From NCBI RefSeq assembly GCF_012910805.1, contig NZ_WTVK01000014.1, forward strand, positions 56,592 through 120,591: a DNA stretch of 64,000 nt, in the 5' to 3' direction. Origin of the DNA: Aromatoleum evansii (GTDB lineage: Bacteria > Pseudomonadota > Gammaproteobacteria > Burkholderiales > Rhodocyclaceae). Position 1 is the stretch's first letter. Each line of letters starts with the position of its first letter. The position numbers and the translations under genes are program-made. Of the stretch, positions 41,594-50,240 are shown one piece after another. Under the pieces are notes generated by a model. It was not told where the DNA came from. It saw only the letters and a program-made list of their open reading frames with translations, and did not search any database.

Positions 41594-43000
41594 ATGACGC
41601 ATCCCGCCCCCGGTTCGCACACGCCGCTACCCGCCAGTTTCATCGAGGCGCTGCACGCCCGTTTCGGGGAGCGCTTTTCGACTGCGGCGGCCGTGCGTGC
41701 GCATCACGGGCACGACGAGTCGCACTTCCCGGACATGCTGCCGGACGCCGTGGTGTGGCCGCACACGACCGAGGAGGTCGTGGAGATCGCGCGCGCGTGC
41801 CACGCGCATCGCGTACCGGTCGTGCCCTTCGGGGTCGGAAGCTCGCTCGAGGGGCACGTGCTCGCGCTGCATGGCGGACTCAGTGTCGATTTCTCGCAGA
41901 TGAACCGGGTCTTGGCCGTGCATGGCGACGACATGGATGCGGTGGTGCAGCCCGGCATCACGCGCAAGCAGCTCAACGCGGCGCTGCATGGCACGGGGCT
42001 GTTCTTCCCGGTCGACCCCGGCGCCGATGCGAGCCTCGGGGGAATGGCATCGACGCGCGCCTCGGGGACGAATGCGGTGCGTTACGGGACGATGCGCGAC
42101 AACGTGCTGGCGCTGGAGGTGGTGCTCGCGGACGGGCGCGTGATCCGCACCGGCGGTCGCGCGCGCAAGTCTTCGGCGGGCTACGACCTGACGGCGCTGA
42201 TGGTCGGCTCGGAGGGCACGCTGGGACTGATCACGGAGCTCACCGTGCGCCTGCATCCGCTGCCGGAGGCGGTGTCGGCGGCGGTGTGCGCGTTCCCGGA
42301 CGTCGATGATGCGGTGCGCACGGTGATCCAGACGATCCAGCTCGGGGTGCCGGTGGCGCGTATCGAGCTGCTCGACACGCTGACGGTGCAGGCGATCAAC
42401 CGCTACAGCAAGACGAGCCTGCGCGAGGCGCCGATGCTGTTCTTCGAGTTCCATGGCTCCGCGGCGGGCGTCGAGGAGCAGGCGCAGACGGTGCAGGAGA
42501 TCGCACGCGAGAACGGCGGCCAGGATTTCGAGTGGGCGACGCGCCCCGAGGACCGCAGCCGGCTGTGGGCGGCGCGCCACGACGTGTATTTCGCGTCGAT
42601 CAATCTGCGTCCCGGTTGCCGTGGCGTCACCACCGACGTGTGCGTGCCGATTTCGCGGCTTGCCGAGTGCATCGCCGGCGCACGCGAGGACATCGCCGCG
42701 AGCGGCCTGATCGCGCCCATCGTCGGGCATGTCGGGGACGGCAACTTCCATACGGTCATCCTGGTCGATCCGGAGAGTCCGGATGAGATCGCGCGCGCGG
42801 AGGCGCTCAACCGCAAGGTCGTCGAGCGCGCACTGGCGATGGACGGAACCTGCACGGGCGAGCATGGCATCGGCTTCGGCAAGCAGGACTTCCTCGTCGC
42901 CGAGCATGGCGACGCCGCAGTCGGTGCGATGAGGGCACTGAAGCTGTCGCTGGATCCAGACAACCTGATGAATCCGGGCAAGGTCGTGCCCGCGCGCTGA
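41594..43000 (+). CDS. FAD-linked oxidase, D-lactate dehydrogenase (cytochrome)-like
   Basis: 468 residues. The N-terminal PCMH-type FAD domain (about 40-220) has PFGVGSSLEGHVL and PVDPGADASLGGMASTRASG; the C-terminal substrate domain ends with HVGDGNFHTVILVDPE and GTCTGEHGIGFGKQ, typical of D-lactate dehydrogenases of the LDHD/Dld type and the related GlcD. It would oxidise D-lactate or another 2-hydroxy acid and pass electrons to the respiratory chain. The frame is open to 41333 across tRNA-Tyr, but the ATG at 41594 with GGAG upstream is the sensible start. GlcD is the main alternative; no glcE or glcF follows, which favours a single-subunit enzyme. Confidence 0.85.
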   Translation: MTHPAPGSHTPLPASFIEALHARFGERFSTAAAVRAHHGHDESHFPDMLPDAVVWPHTTEEVVEIARACHAHRVPVVPFGVGSSLEGHVLALHGGLSVDFSQMNRVLAVHGDDMDAVVQPGITRKQLNAALHGTGLFFPVDPGADASLGGMASTRASGTNAVRYGTMRDNVLALEVVLADGRVIRTGGRARKSSAGYDLTALMVGSEGTLGLITELTVRLHPLPEAVSAAVCAFPDVDDAVRTVIQTIQLGVPVARIELLDTLTVQAINRYSKTSLREAPMLFFEFHGSAAGVEEQAQTVQEIARENGGQDFEWATRPEDRSRLWAARHDVYFASINLRPGCRGVTTDVCVPISRLAECIAGAREDIAASGLIAPIVGHVGDGNFHTVILVDPESPDEIARAEALNRKVVERALAMDGTCTGEHGIGFGKQDFLVAEHGDAAVGAMRALKLSLDPDNLMNPGKVVPAR

Positions 43001-43103
43001 ACACCCCATTGCCATGCCCGGCGCGAGCGACTAGGCTGGACCGGTTCGCGGCGACCTGTCCGCGCGGTGTTCCGGAAACGCAGTTCTTGCGCAAGGAGTC
43101 GCC

Positions 43104-46100
43104 ATGGCCGTAGCCGATCCCCGCAGCGACGCAGCGACGGTGAGGAACGTCAGCCTCGAGGACAAGTACACGCAGACCTCGGGGCGCGTGTATCTGACGG
43201 GTTATCAGGCGCTGGTGCGCCTGCTGATGATCCAGAAGGAACGCGACCGGGCCGCGGGACTGGAGACCGCGGGCTTCGTGTCCGGCTACCGGGGCTCGCC
43301 GCTGGGCGGGCTGGACCAGACGCTGTGGAAGGCGAAGGCGCATCTTTCCAGCCACGACATCGTCTTCCAGCCGGGCGTGAACGAGGATCTCGCGGCCACC
43401 GCGGTGTGGGGCACGCAGCAGGTAAACCTGTCGCCGCAGGCGAAGTACGACGGCGTGTTCGCGATGTGGTATGGCAAAGGGCCCGGGGTCGATCGCAGCG
43501 GAGACGTGTTCCGCCATGCAAATGCGGCCGGCACCTCGCCGCATGGCGGCGTGCTGGTGGTGGCAGGCGACGACCACGCGGCGAAGTCCTCGACGCTGCC
43601 GCACCAGACCGACCATTTCTTCAAGGCGGTGATGATGCCGGTGCTGGCGCCCGCCGGGGTGCAGGAGTACGTCGACTTCGGCGTGCACGGCTATGCGCTG
43701 TCGCGCTATTCGGGTTGCTGGGTGGCGTTCAAGGCGCTCGCCGACACGGTGGAGACCTCGGCGTCGGTGGATGTCGATCCGCACCGCGTGGCGGTCGCGA
43801 TCCCCACCGATTTCGCGCTGCCGCCCGACGGACTCAACATCCGCTGGCCGGATCCGCCGCTGGTGCAGGAGAAGCGCCTGCTGCACTACAAGCTGTACGC
43901 GGCGCTGGCGTACTGCCGCGCCAACGGGCTCAACCGCATCGTGATCGACTCGCCGGCGCCGCGGCTGGGCATCATCACCTGCGGCAAGTCGTATCTCGAC
44001 GTGCGCCAGGCCTTCGACGACCTGGGCATCGACGAGGCACTGGCGGCCGAGATCGGCATCCGCCTGTACAAGGTGGGCATGGTGTGGCCCCTGGAGGCGG
44101 AGGGGGTGCGGCGCTTCGCGGAGGGACTGGACGAGATCCTCGTCATCGAGGAGAAGCGCCAGCTGCTGGAGTACCAGCTGAAGGAGGAGCTGTACAACTG
44201 GCGCGAAGACGTGCGCCCGCGGGTGGTCGGGAAGTTCGACGAGAAGGGCGAGTGGGCGATGATCCCCCAGGAAGGCGGGGGCGTCGATCACGGCGAATGG
44301 CTGCTCCCGGCCGCGGGCGAATTGACGCCGGCGATGATCGCGCGGGTGATTGCGGCGCGCGTGGGACGCTTCTTCACGTCGGCGCGGATCGAGGCGCGAC
44401 TCGCCTTCCTGCAGGAGAAGGAGAAGGCGTTGTCGGAGCGCTTCTTCGCGATCGACCGGGTGCCGACCTTCTGCCCCGGCTGCCCGCACAACACGTCGAC
44501 GAACGTGCCGGAGGGCAGCCGCGCAGTGGCCGGCATCGGCTGCCACTACATGGCGACGTGGATGCCGGACCGGCGCACGGGCACCTTCACGCAGATGGGG
44601 GGCGAAGGCGTGCCGTGGGTCGGGCAGGCGCCGTTCACGCACGAGCCGCACGTGTTCGCCAACCTCGGCGACGGCACTTACTTCCACTCCGGCCTGCTGG
44701 CGATCCGCCAGGCGGTCGCGGCGGGCGTGAATATCACCTACAAGATCCTGTTCAACGACGCGGTGGCGATGACCGGCGGACAGCCGCTGGACGGCGGACT
44801 TACGGTGCCGAAGATCGTGCGCCAGCTGCAGGCCGAGGGGGTGAGCAACATCGTCGTGGTGACCGACGGCACCGAACGCCATTACGGACCGTCGGACATC
44901 CCCCACGTGCCGCTGCGTCACCGCGACGAATTGGACGCCGTGCAGCGCGAGCTGCGCGCCTCTCCGGGGGTCACGGCGCTGATCTACGACCAGACCTGCG
45001 CGGCAGAGAAGCGGCGCCGGCGCAAACGTGGCACCTACCCCGATCCGGCACGTCGCGTGTTCATCAACGAGGCGGTATGCGAGGGCTGCGGCGACTGCGG
45101 GGTGCAGTCGAACTGCATGGCAGTGGTGCCCGTCGAGACCCCCTTCGGGCGCAAGCGCCAGATCGACCAGTCGGCATGCAACAAGGACTTCTCGTGCCTC
45201 AAGGGCTTCTGCCCGAGCTTCATCACGATCGAGGGCGGGCGTTTGCGCAAGGGCAGTGCGCAGGCGACGGACGACACATGGATCGCCGCGCTGCCGCAAC
45301 CGGAGCTGCCGGGAACGACTGCGCCCTTCGGCATCCTCGTGACCGGCGTGGGCGGCACGGGGGTGGTGACGATCGGCGCGCTGATCGGCATGGGGGCACA
45401 CATCGACGGCAAGGGGGTGACGGTGCTGGACATGACCGGGCTCGCGCAGAAGGGCGGCTCGGTGTTCAGCCACATCCGCGTCGCGGACCGACCGGAGGAC
45501 TTGCACGCGGTGCGCATCGCGGCGGGCGAGGCGCAGGCGGTGATCGGCGGCGATCTCGTCGTGACGGCGAGCGTCGAGGCGCTGGCGAAGATGGCGGCCG
45601 GGCGCACGCGCGCGATCATCAACACCGCGGAGACGCCGACCTCGGAGTTCGCACGCAATCCCGACTGGAGTTTCCCGATCGAACGCATGGAGCGCGCGAT
45701 CCGCGAGGCGGTCGGCGACAGCGCCGCGCAACCGGCGGCCGACTTCATCGATGCGCAGCGGATCGCCACGGCACTGATGGGCGATGCCATCGCGACGAAC
45801 GCCTTCCTGCTCGGCTATGCATGGCAGAAAGGCATGGTGCCCGTCACGTGCGCCGCGCTGCTGCGGGCGATCGAGCTCAACGGGGTCGCCGTCGCGATGA
45901 ACACGCAGGCCTTCGCGTGGGGGCGCCGCGCCGCGGCCGAGCCGGAAACGGTTGCGCGGGTGCTGGAGCCGGCGCAGGTCGTTCCGATCCGGACGGAGAC
46001 GCTCGACGGACTGATCGCCGTGCACGAGGAGACGCTCACGGCGTATCAGGATGCGGCTTACGCGGCGCGCTACCGCGGCCTCGTCGAGCGCGTGCGGACC

Positions 46101-46676
46101 GCCGAGGCGCGCGCGGCCGGCGAGCGCGCACCCCTGCGCCTGACGGAGGCGGTGGCACGCGGCCTCTTCAAGCTGATGGCATACAAGGACGAGTACGAGG
46201 TCGCGCGCCTCTACGCCGATCCGACCTTCTGGGCGCGCGTCGAGGCGACCTTCGAGGGGGACTACGAGGTGCGCTTCCATCTCGCCCCGCCGCTGCTCGC
46301 ACGGCCGGACCCGAACACGGGCAGGCTGCGCAAGAAGGCCTACGGCCCGGGCATGATGAAGGCCTTCCGCTGGCTGGCGCGGCTGCGGCACCTGCGCGGC
46401 ACGGCGTGGGACATCTTCGGCTACAGCGCCGAGCGCCGTGCCGAGCGGGCGCTGATCGTGCAATACGAGCGCGACGTGCTCGAACTGCTCGAGACACTGT
46501 CCTTCCTGCGCCTGCCCGCTGCGGTGGAGATCGCACGGATCCCCGACGAAATCCGCGGATACGGGCATGTGAAGGCGCGCAACATGGAGCTGGCCGCGGC
46601 GAGGCGAACCGAACTGCTGGCCGCCTGGCGCGAGCCCACCGGTGCGCGCCAGGCGGCCATCACCGCGGCGGCCTGA
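43104..46676 (+). CDS. Indolepyruvate ferredoxin oxidoreductase, fused alpha/beta type
   Basis: 1190 residues. Order of regions: N-terminal 2-oxoacid-binding domain (FVSGYRGSPLGGLDQTL near 52-68), thiamine-diphosphate domain with CPGCPHNTSTN near 457, a ferredoxin-like segment with CEGCGDCG near 659 and further cysteines (CNKDFSCLKGFC), then the gamma/beta-type domain (GVGGTGVVTIGALIG near 748). Enzymes of this family decarboxylate aryl pyruvates such as indolepyruvate or phenylpyruvate to aryl-acetyl-CoA and reduce ferredoxin. Start ATG has AAGGAG upstream. It stands alone on the plus strand, 103 bases after the flavoprotein gene. Substrate is inferred from family only. Confidence 0.9.
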   Translation: MAVADPRSDAATVRNVSLEDKYTQTSGRVYLTGYQALVRLLMIQKERDRAAGLETAGFVSGYRGSPLGGLDQTLWKAKAHLSSHDIVFQPGVNEDLAATAVWGTQQVNLSPQAKYDGVFAMWYGKGPGVDRSGDVFRHANAAGTSPHGGVLVVAGDDHAAKSSTLPHQTDHFFKAVMMPVLAPAGVQEYVDFGVHGYALSRYSGCWVAFKALADTVETSASVDVDPHRVAVAIPTDFALPPDGLNIRWPDPPLVQEKRLLHYKLYAALAYCRANGLNRIVIDSPAPRLGIITCGKSYLDVRQAFDDLGIDEALAAEIGIRLYKVGMVWPLEAEGVRRFAEGLDEILVIEEKRQLLEYQLKEELYNWREDVRPRVVGKFDEKGEWAMIPQEGGGVDHGEWLLPAAGELTPAMIARVIAARVGRFFTSARIEARLAFLQEKEKALSERFFAIDRVPTFCPGCPHNTSTNVPEGSRAVAGIGCHYMATWMPDRRTGTFTQMGGEGVPWVGQAPFTHEPHVFANLGDGTYFHSGLLAIRQAVAAGVNITYKILFNDAVAMTGGQPLDGGLTVPKIVRQLQAEGVSNIVVVTDGTERHYGPSDIPHVPLRHRDELDAVQRELRASPGVTALIYDQTCAAEKRRRRKRGTYPDPARRVFINEAVCEGCGDCGVQSNCMAVVPVETPFGRKRQIDQSACNKDFSCLKGFCPSFITIEGGRLRKGSAQATDDTWIAALPQPELPGTTAPFGILVTGVGGTGVVTIGALIGMGAHIDGKGVTVLDMTGLAQKGGSVFSHIRVADRPEDLHAVRIAAGEAQAVIGGDLVVTASVEALAKMAAGRTRAIINTAETPTSEFARNPDWSFPIERMERAIREAVGDSAAQPAADFIDAQRIATALMGDAIATNAFLLGYAWQKGMVPVTCAALLRAIELNGVAVAMNTQAFAWGRRAAAEPETVARVLEPAQVVPIRTETLDGLIAVHEETLTAYQDAAYAARYRGLVERVRTAEARAAGERAPLRLTEAVARGLFKLMAYKDEYEVARLYADPTFWARVEATFEGDYEVRFHLAPPLLARPDPNTGRLRKKAYGPGMMKAFRWLARLRHLRGTAWDIFGYSAERRAERALIVQYERDVLELLETLSFLRLPAAVEIARIPDEIRGYGHVKARNMELAAARRTELLAAWREPTGARQAAITAAA

Positions 46677-46734
46677 GGGGGCGGCACCACGGGGCGCGGT
46701 ATGATCGGGCTCCCGCGCCATCCCCCACCCCGCC

Positions 46735-47490
46735 ATGCCGCCCGCGCTCAAAGCCCTGTTCGCCCAGCTTGCCGGCTGGGCCTGCGCCATCCTGCTGGCT
46801 CGCGCAGGGTGGCTGCCGCCTGGCATCTGGGCCCTCGCCGGCACGCAGGCGCTATGCGCGATGGTCGCTGCGGTGGCGATGCGCAGCGCGCGCTGGTGGC
46901 TGCTCATCCATGCTGCGTTCGCGCCGCTGCTGGTCGTTGCCGGGCGGGCGGACATTGCGCCGGCGTGGTATCTGGCGGCGTTCATGCTGCTGCTCCTGGT
47001 GTTCTGGACGAGCTTCCGCACGCAGGTGCCGCTCTATCTCTCGAACCACGCGACGATCGGCGCACTGGCGGCGTTGTTGCCGGCCGGACGGCCGGTGCGC
47101 GTGCTGGATCTGGGCAGTGGCACGGGTTCGCTGCTGCGCGGGCTGGCACGCCTGCGCCCCGACGGCCGCTTCGACGGCGTGGAAGCCGCACCCGCACCGT
47201 GGCTGCTGAGCCGCCTGCTCGGCCGTGCGGCGGACCGGATCTCGGTCCGGCGCGGGGATTTCTTCGCGGAGTCGTGGGCCTCCTATGACGTCGTCTATGC
47301 ATTCCTTTCGCCGGTCCCGATGGCGCGCGTGTGGAACAAGGCAGCGCAGGAACTCGCACCCGGCGCGCTCGTCGTAAGCAACAGTTTTCCGATTCCCGGC
47401 CGTAGACCGGACGAGGTCGTGGAGGTCGGCGACGGGAGGGCGACGCGGCTGTACGTGTATCGCGTGACGGACAGGCGGGCGTCGAAATAG
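46735..47490 (+). CDS. Membrane-anchored class I methyltransferase
   Basis: 251 residues. The first 100 residues contain about four hydrophobic segments (such as WACAILLARAGWLPPGIWAL and AAFMLLLLVFW); the rest is a SAM-dependent Rossmann domain with VRVLDLGSGTGSLLRGLARL (about 120-139) and an acidic motif FDGVEAAPAP. The substrate is unknown. It begins 58 bases after the oxidoreductase stop, near a TATGAT that could be a -10. A methyltransferase tethered by a polytopic N-terminus is uncommon. Confidence 0.75.
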   Translation: MPPALKALFAQLAGWACAILLARAGWLPPGIWALAGTQALCAMVAAVAMRSARWWLLIHAAFAPLLVVAGRADIAPAWYLAAFMLLLLVFWTSFRTQVPLYLSNHATIGALAALLPAGRPVRVLDLGSGTGSLLRGLARLRPDGRFDGVEAAPAPWLLSRLLGRAADRISVRRGDFFAESWASYDVVYAFLSPVPMARVWNKAAQELAPGALVVSNSFPIPGRRPDEVVEVGDGRATRLYVYRVTDRRASK

Positions 47491-47586
47491 CGGGCGTATC
47501 CGGGCGCTTTTTCGCCCCTTGCACGCAAGCTCCCGAACCGATAATGCAATCGTGCGGCGTGGGGGCCGCGAGTGAGGAACACCGGC

Positions 47587-48294
47587 ATGGCTGAAATCAT
47601 CTGTGTGATCGGTAACAAGGGCGGTACGGGCAAGACCACCCTTTCGCACATGCTGTCGCAGGGGCTGGGCCTGTTGGGCCACCGCGCGGCGTGCGTGCTG
47701 ACCGACACGTCGCGCGAACCGCTGAGCCCAGCGGGGCGGCGCTACATTACCGCGGACGCGCGCACGCGCGAGGCGCTCACCAAGGTCGTCGACAAGCTGC
47801 GCTCACTCGACGGCTGGCTGGGCGTGATCGACGGCGGCGGCAACCGCACGGAGATGGACCGCAAGCTGTACGCGATGTCGGACATCGTCTTGCTGCCCTT
47901 CCGCGAGTCGCATGAGGACATTCGCACCGTCGTACGCGACCTGGAGATGTTCCCGCGCGCCTATGCGGTGCCGACGCAGTGGCCGACCAACGCGTGGCAG
48001 CGCGAGGCGGTCGATCGCAGCGTCGCGCAGCTGATGGGGGCGTACCGCCACCGCATCCTCAATCCGGTGCTCGCGCTATCGGGCACCAAGCTGCTGCTGC
48101 AGAAGCAGATTCCGGAACACCTGCCAACCGCGGTCGCGAACGCGTGCCGCGCGCTGGCGCGACAGGTGCTCGAACTCATGGACATGGAACATGCGGAAAC
48201 GGCAGCGGACGACATCGACGAGCCGCAACTGAGCGGCCGGCTGTCGGCAGCCGACATGCCGATGCGCCTACAGGCGAACCGGCGCCCCCATTGA
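47587..48294 (+). CDS. ParA-like P-loop ATPase, orphan
   Basis: 235 residues from MAEIICVIGNKGGTGKTTLS; the deviant Walker A KGGTGKTT is at residues 11-18. Walker B reads GVIDGGGN instead of the usual hydrophobic-DxPP of ParA/MinD, and LSH/VDRS helices follow. Such ATPases position DNA, chemoreceptors or other cargo. No parB, parS-like site or cargo gene is adjacent, so the partner is unknown. A Met five codons upstream is an alternative start. It converges with the response regulator gene, 33 bases apart. Confidence 0.75.
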   Translation: MAEIICVIGNKGGTGKTTLSHMLSQGLGLLGHRAACVLTDTSREPLSPAGRRYITADARTREALTKVVDKLRSLDGWLGVIDGGGNRTEMDRKLYAMSDIVLLPFRESHEDIRTVVRDLEMFPRAYAVPTQWPTNAWQREAVDRSVAQLMGAYRHRILNPVLALSGTKLLLQKQIPEHLPTAVANACRALARQVLELMDMEHAETAADDIDEPQLSGRLSAADMPMRLQANRRPH

Positions 48295-48327
48295 GCGGAA
48301 ATGCTGCTGGCGCGGGCCGGCAGCGCG

Positions 48328-48957
48328 TCAGAGCCGCGAGCCGTGGCGGGCGATGACGATCAGCGCCTGGGCGCGGCTGCTGACGTTTAGGGCGCGGAAG
48401 ATCGCCGACATGTGCACCTTGACGGTGCCCTCGGACAGGCCGAGCAGGTCGGCGATTTCGCGATTGGTCTTTCCTTGGGCAAGGAGCTCGAGCACGCGAG
48501 TCTGCCCTGCGGTCAAGCCGAAGCGTTCGCTCACGGGAGCACCCGAGCGCTTGGAGGCGGCGTCCGTGGCGATGTCGGGCGCGTAAACACCGCCATCCAG
48601 AACGCAACGCACCGCTGCGCGCAGCGTGTCGCCGGAATCGGCCTTGGAGACGAAGCCGGACGCCCCGCCCTTCATTGCACGCCGGATCGACGCCGGGTCG
48701 TCGAGCGCGGACACGACGATCGTGGGAACGTCGGGGAAGCGCTTCGCGAGCACCCCCAGCAGCGAGAAACCGTTGAGGTCCGGCAGCATCAGGTCGATGA
48801 CGGCCAGATCCCAGTCGGCGCCGGCCTCCAGCTTGGCGAGCGCGTCCTCAGAACCCTTCGCCTCCACACACTCGACGCCGGGCTCAAGGCGTGCAAGGGT
48901 CTGCGCCATGGCTTCACGGACAAGGGCATGGTCTTCGACAATGAGAATCCGGGTCAC
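48328..48957 (-). CDS. LuxR/NarL-type response regulator
   Basis: 209 residues with a receiver domain (ILIVEDHALVRE at 4-15, phospho-acceptor Asp55 in VIDLMLPDLNG, conserved Lys in FVSKADSGD) and a C-terminal LuxR helix-turn-helix (LTAGQTRVLELLAQGKTNRE...GTVKVHMSAIFRAL). The start is GTG at 48957 with GGAGCG six bases upstream; the longer open frame above it lacks similarity. It faces away from the binding-protein/kinase pair, which probably signals to it. Confidence 0.9.
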   Translation of the reverse strand: MTRILIVEDHALVREAMAQTLARLEPGVECVEAKGSEDALAKLEAGADWDLAVIDLMLPDLNGFSLLGVLAKRFPDVPTIVVSALDDPASIRRAMKGGASGFVSKADSGDTLRAAVRCVLDGGVYAPDIATDAASKRSGAPVSERFGLTAGQTRVLELLAQGKTNREIADLLGLSEGTVKVHMSAIFRALNVSSRAQALIVIARHGSRL

Positions 48958-49292
48958 AAGGCGCTCCGCTATGCTGCGATCACAAAGGTGTGAGGATAGC
49001 ACGCGGTGCGTGCCGCAAATGATAGGAGCATTTTCCCCCCTCGTGCGCAAAAATCGGGGAAAATTACCTTGTTATATGCCGGCAACCCCAATTTAGCGCA
49101 CGCCAAACGGACATCACTCATGGTCATGGCGGACACACGACAACCAGAACCACCCGATGAGCATACGAATTTGGCATCGAGCCAAACTTTGGCAGGCGCC
49201 TGTCGCAACATCCGCGGGCACGGGCGCAACCCGTCGTTTACGCGCACCGGCGAGTGAGGCCACGCTCGCCGGACGAGCCCGCTGAAGCGCCG
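48958..49292. other. Divergent intergenic region of the two-component module
   Basis: 335 bases without a convincing gene, AT-richer than its surroundings around 49015-49080. It must hold the promoters for the response regulator (minus) and the binding-protein/kinase pair (plus), and contains the inverted repeat at 49030-49064. The open frames crossing it on the minus strand are not supported by a ribosome-binding site. Confidence 0.55.
49030..49064. promoter_or_regulatory. 9-bp inverted repeat in the divergent region, candidate regulator site
   Basis: ATTTTCCCC (49030-49038) and GGGGAAAAT (49056-49064) are perfect inverted copies 17 bases apart. The location, between a LuxR-type regulator gene and the genes it may control, suggests a binding site for that regulator. 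No T-tract continuation makes a terminator convincing. Confidence 0.4.
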
Positions 49293-50240
49293 ATGTTGCG
49301 GTTCAGCGATCGTCTCCTGCGCGCCATGGTGCTCGCGCTTGCGATCCTTGCGGTCTGTTGCGGTCGCGCATTCGCCGGCTCGCGCGTGGTGGTGGTCACG
49401 GCCGAACGCAGCGGCGCCCATGAGGAAACCCTCGTCGCGCTGCGCACTGCGTTGGCCCAGGATCTTCCCGATGGCGACGTGGCGGTTTTCGGCCTGCGCG
49501 ACCTCGAACGCACGGCCCTGGCCGATGCGCGCATCGTCGTCACCATCGGCACGCAGGCGGCAAAGGCGGTGGGGATCCGCAGCCCTTCGGCGCCGGTGCT
49601 GCACACGCTGATCCCGCGCGACGCGTTCGACCTCATCCAGTACGGACCACGCGCGGGTCGGTATTCCGCGATTTTTCTCGACCAACCCGTGCACCGGCAG
49701 ATCGCGCTGCTGAACATTGCCCTTCCGCACAAACCCGCGGTGGCCATGCTCGCGAGCCCCGCCTCGGACGAACTTGCGCGCCGACTGGCTGCGGTGGCGC
49801 GGGAACAGCAACTGCGGGCGACTATAGAGAAGATATCCTCTGTCGACGAGATCTACCCTGCGCTGGAACGCCTGCTCGACGAACCCGCCGTCCTGCTGGC
49901 CTTGCCCGACGCCACGCTGTTCAACAGCTACACGATCCAGAACGTGCTCCTGACGAGCTATCGCCACCGCGCACCGCTGGTGGGCTTTTCGCCCGCCTAT
50001 GTCCGCGCGGGAGCGCTGCTGGCGCTGTATTCGACGCCCGCGCAGATCGCCCGCCAGGCGGCCGACGCGGTGCGTCACGTCCTTGAAGGCGGAGGCTTGC
50101 CGCCGCCGCAGGCACCGCGCGAGTTCGAGATCGCGACGAATCCCAATGTCGCACGTTCGCTGGCGATCGAACTGGACTCGCCGGAGCGCATCGCCGCCCG
50201 CCTGCGCCAGCGCGAAGGCCGCCCGGAGGTGAAGCCGTGA
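49293..50240 (+). CDS. Periplasmic ABC-type substrate-binding protein paired with a sensor kinase
   Basis: 315 residues with a signal peptide (MLRFSDRLLRAMVLALAILA, cleavage likely after AFA near residue 28) and a type I periplasmic-binding fold resembling the COG2984 ABC substrate-binding family (ARIVVTIGTQAAKAVGI, LLALPDATLFNSYTIQNVLL). No permease or ATPase gene is adjacent. It overlaps the next gene by four bases (GTGA), so a role in presenting a ligand to the kinase is more likely than transport. A GTG 13 codons upstream is an alternative start. Ligand unknown. Confidence 0.75.
   Translation: MLRFSDRLLRAMVLALAILAVCCGRAFAGSRVVVVTAERSGAHEETLVALRTALAQDLPDGDVAVFGLRDLERTALADARIVVTIGTQAAKAVGIRSPSAPVLHTLIPRDAFDLIQYGPRAGRYSAIFLDQPVHRQIALLNIALPHKPAVAMLASPASDELARRLAAVAREQQLRATIEKISSVDEIYPALERLLDEPAVLLALPDATLFNSYTIQNVLLTSYRHRAPLVGFSPAYVRAGALLALYSTPAQIARQAADAVRHVLEGGGLPPPQAPREFEIATNPNVARSLAIELDSPERIAARLRQREGRPEVKP

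Noticed and set aside
42807..47021. 1404-codon minus-strand frame and a 1380-codon plus-strand frame (43067-47209) over the oxidoreductase
   Set aside because: Both are shadows of the 1190-residue oxidoreductase at 43104-46676, which has clear TPP and Fe-S motifs.
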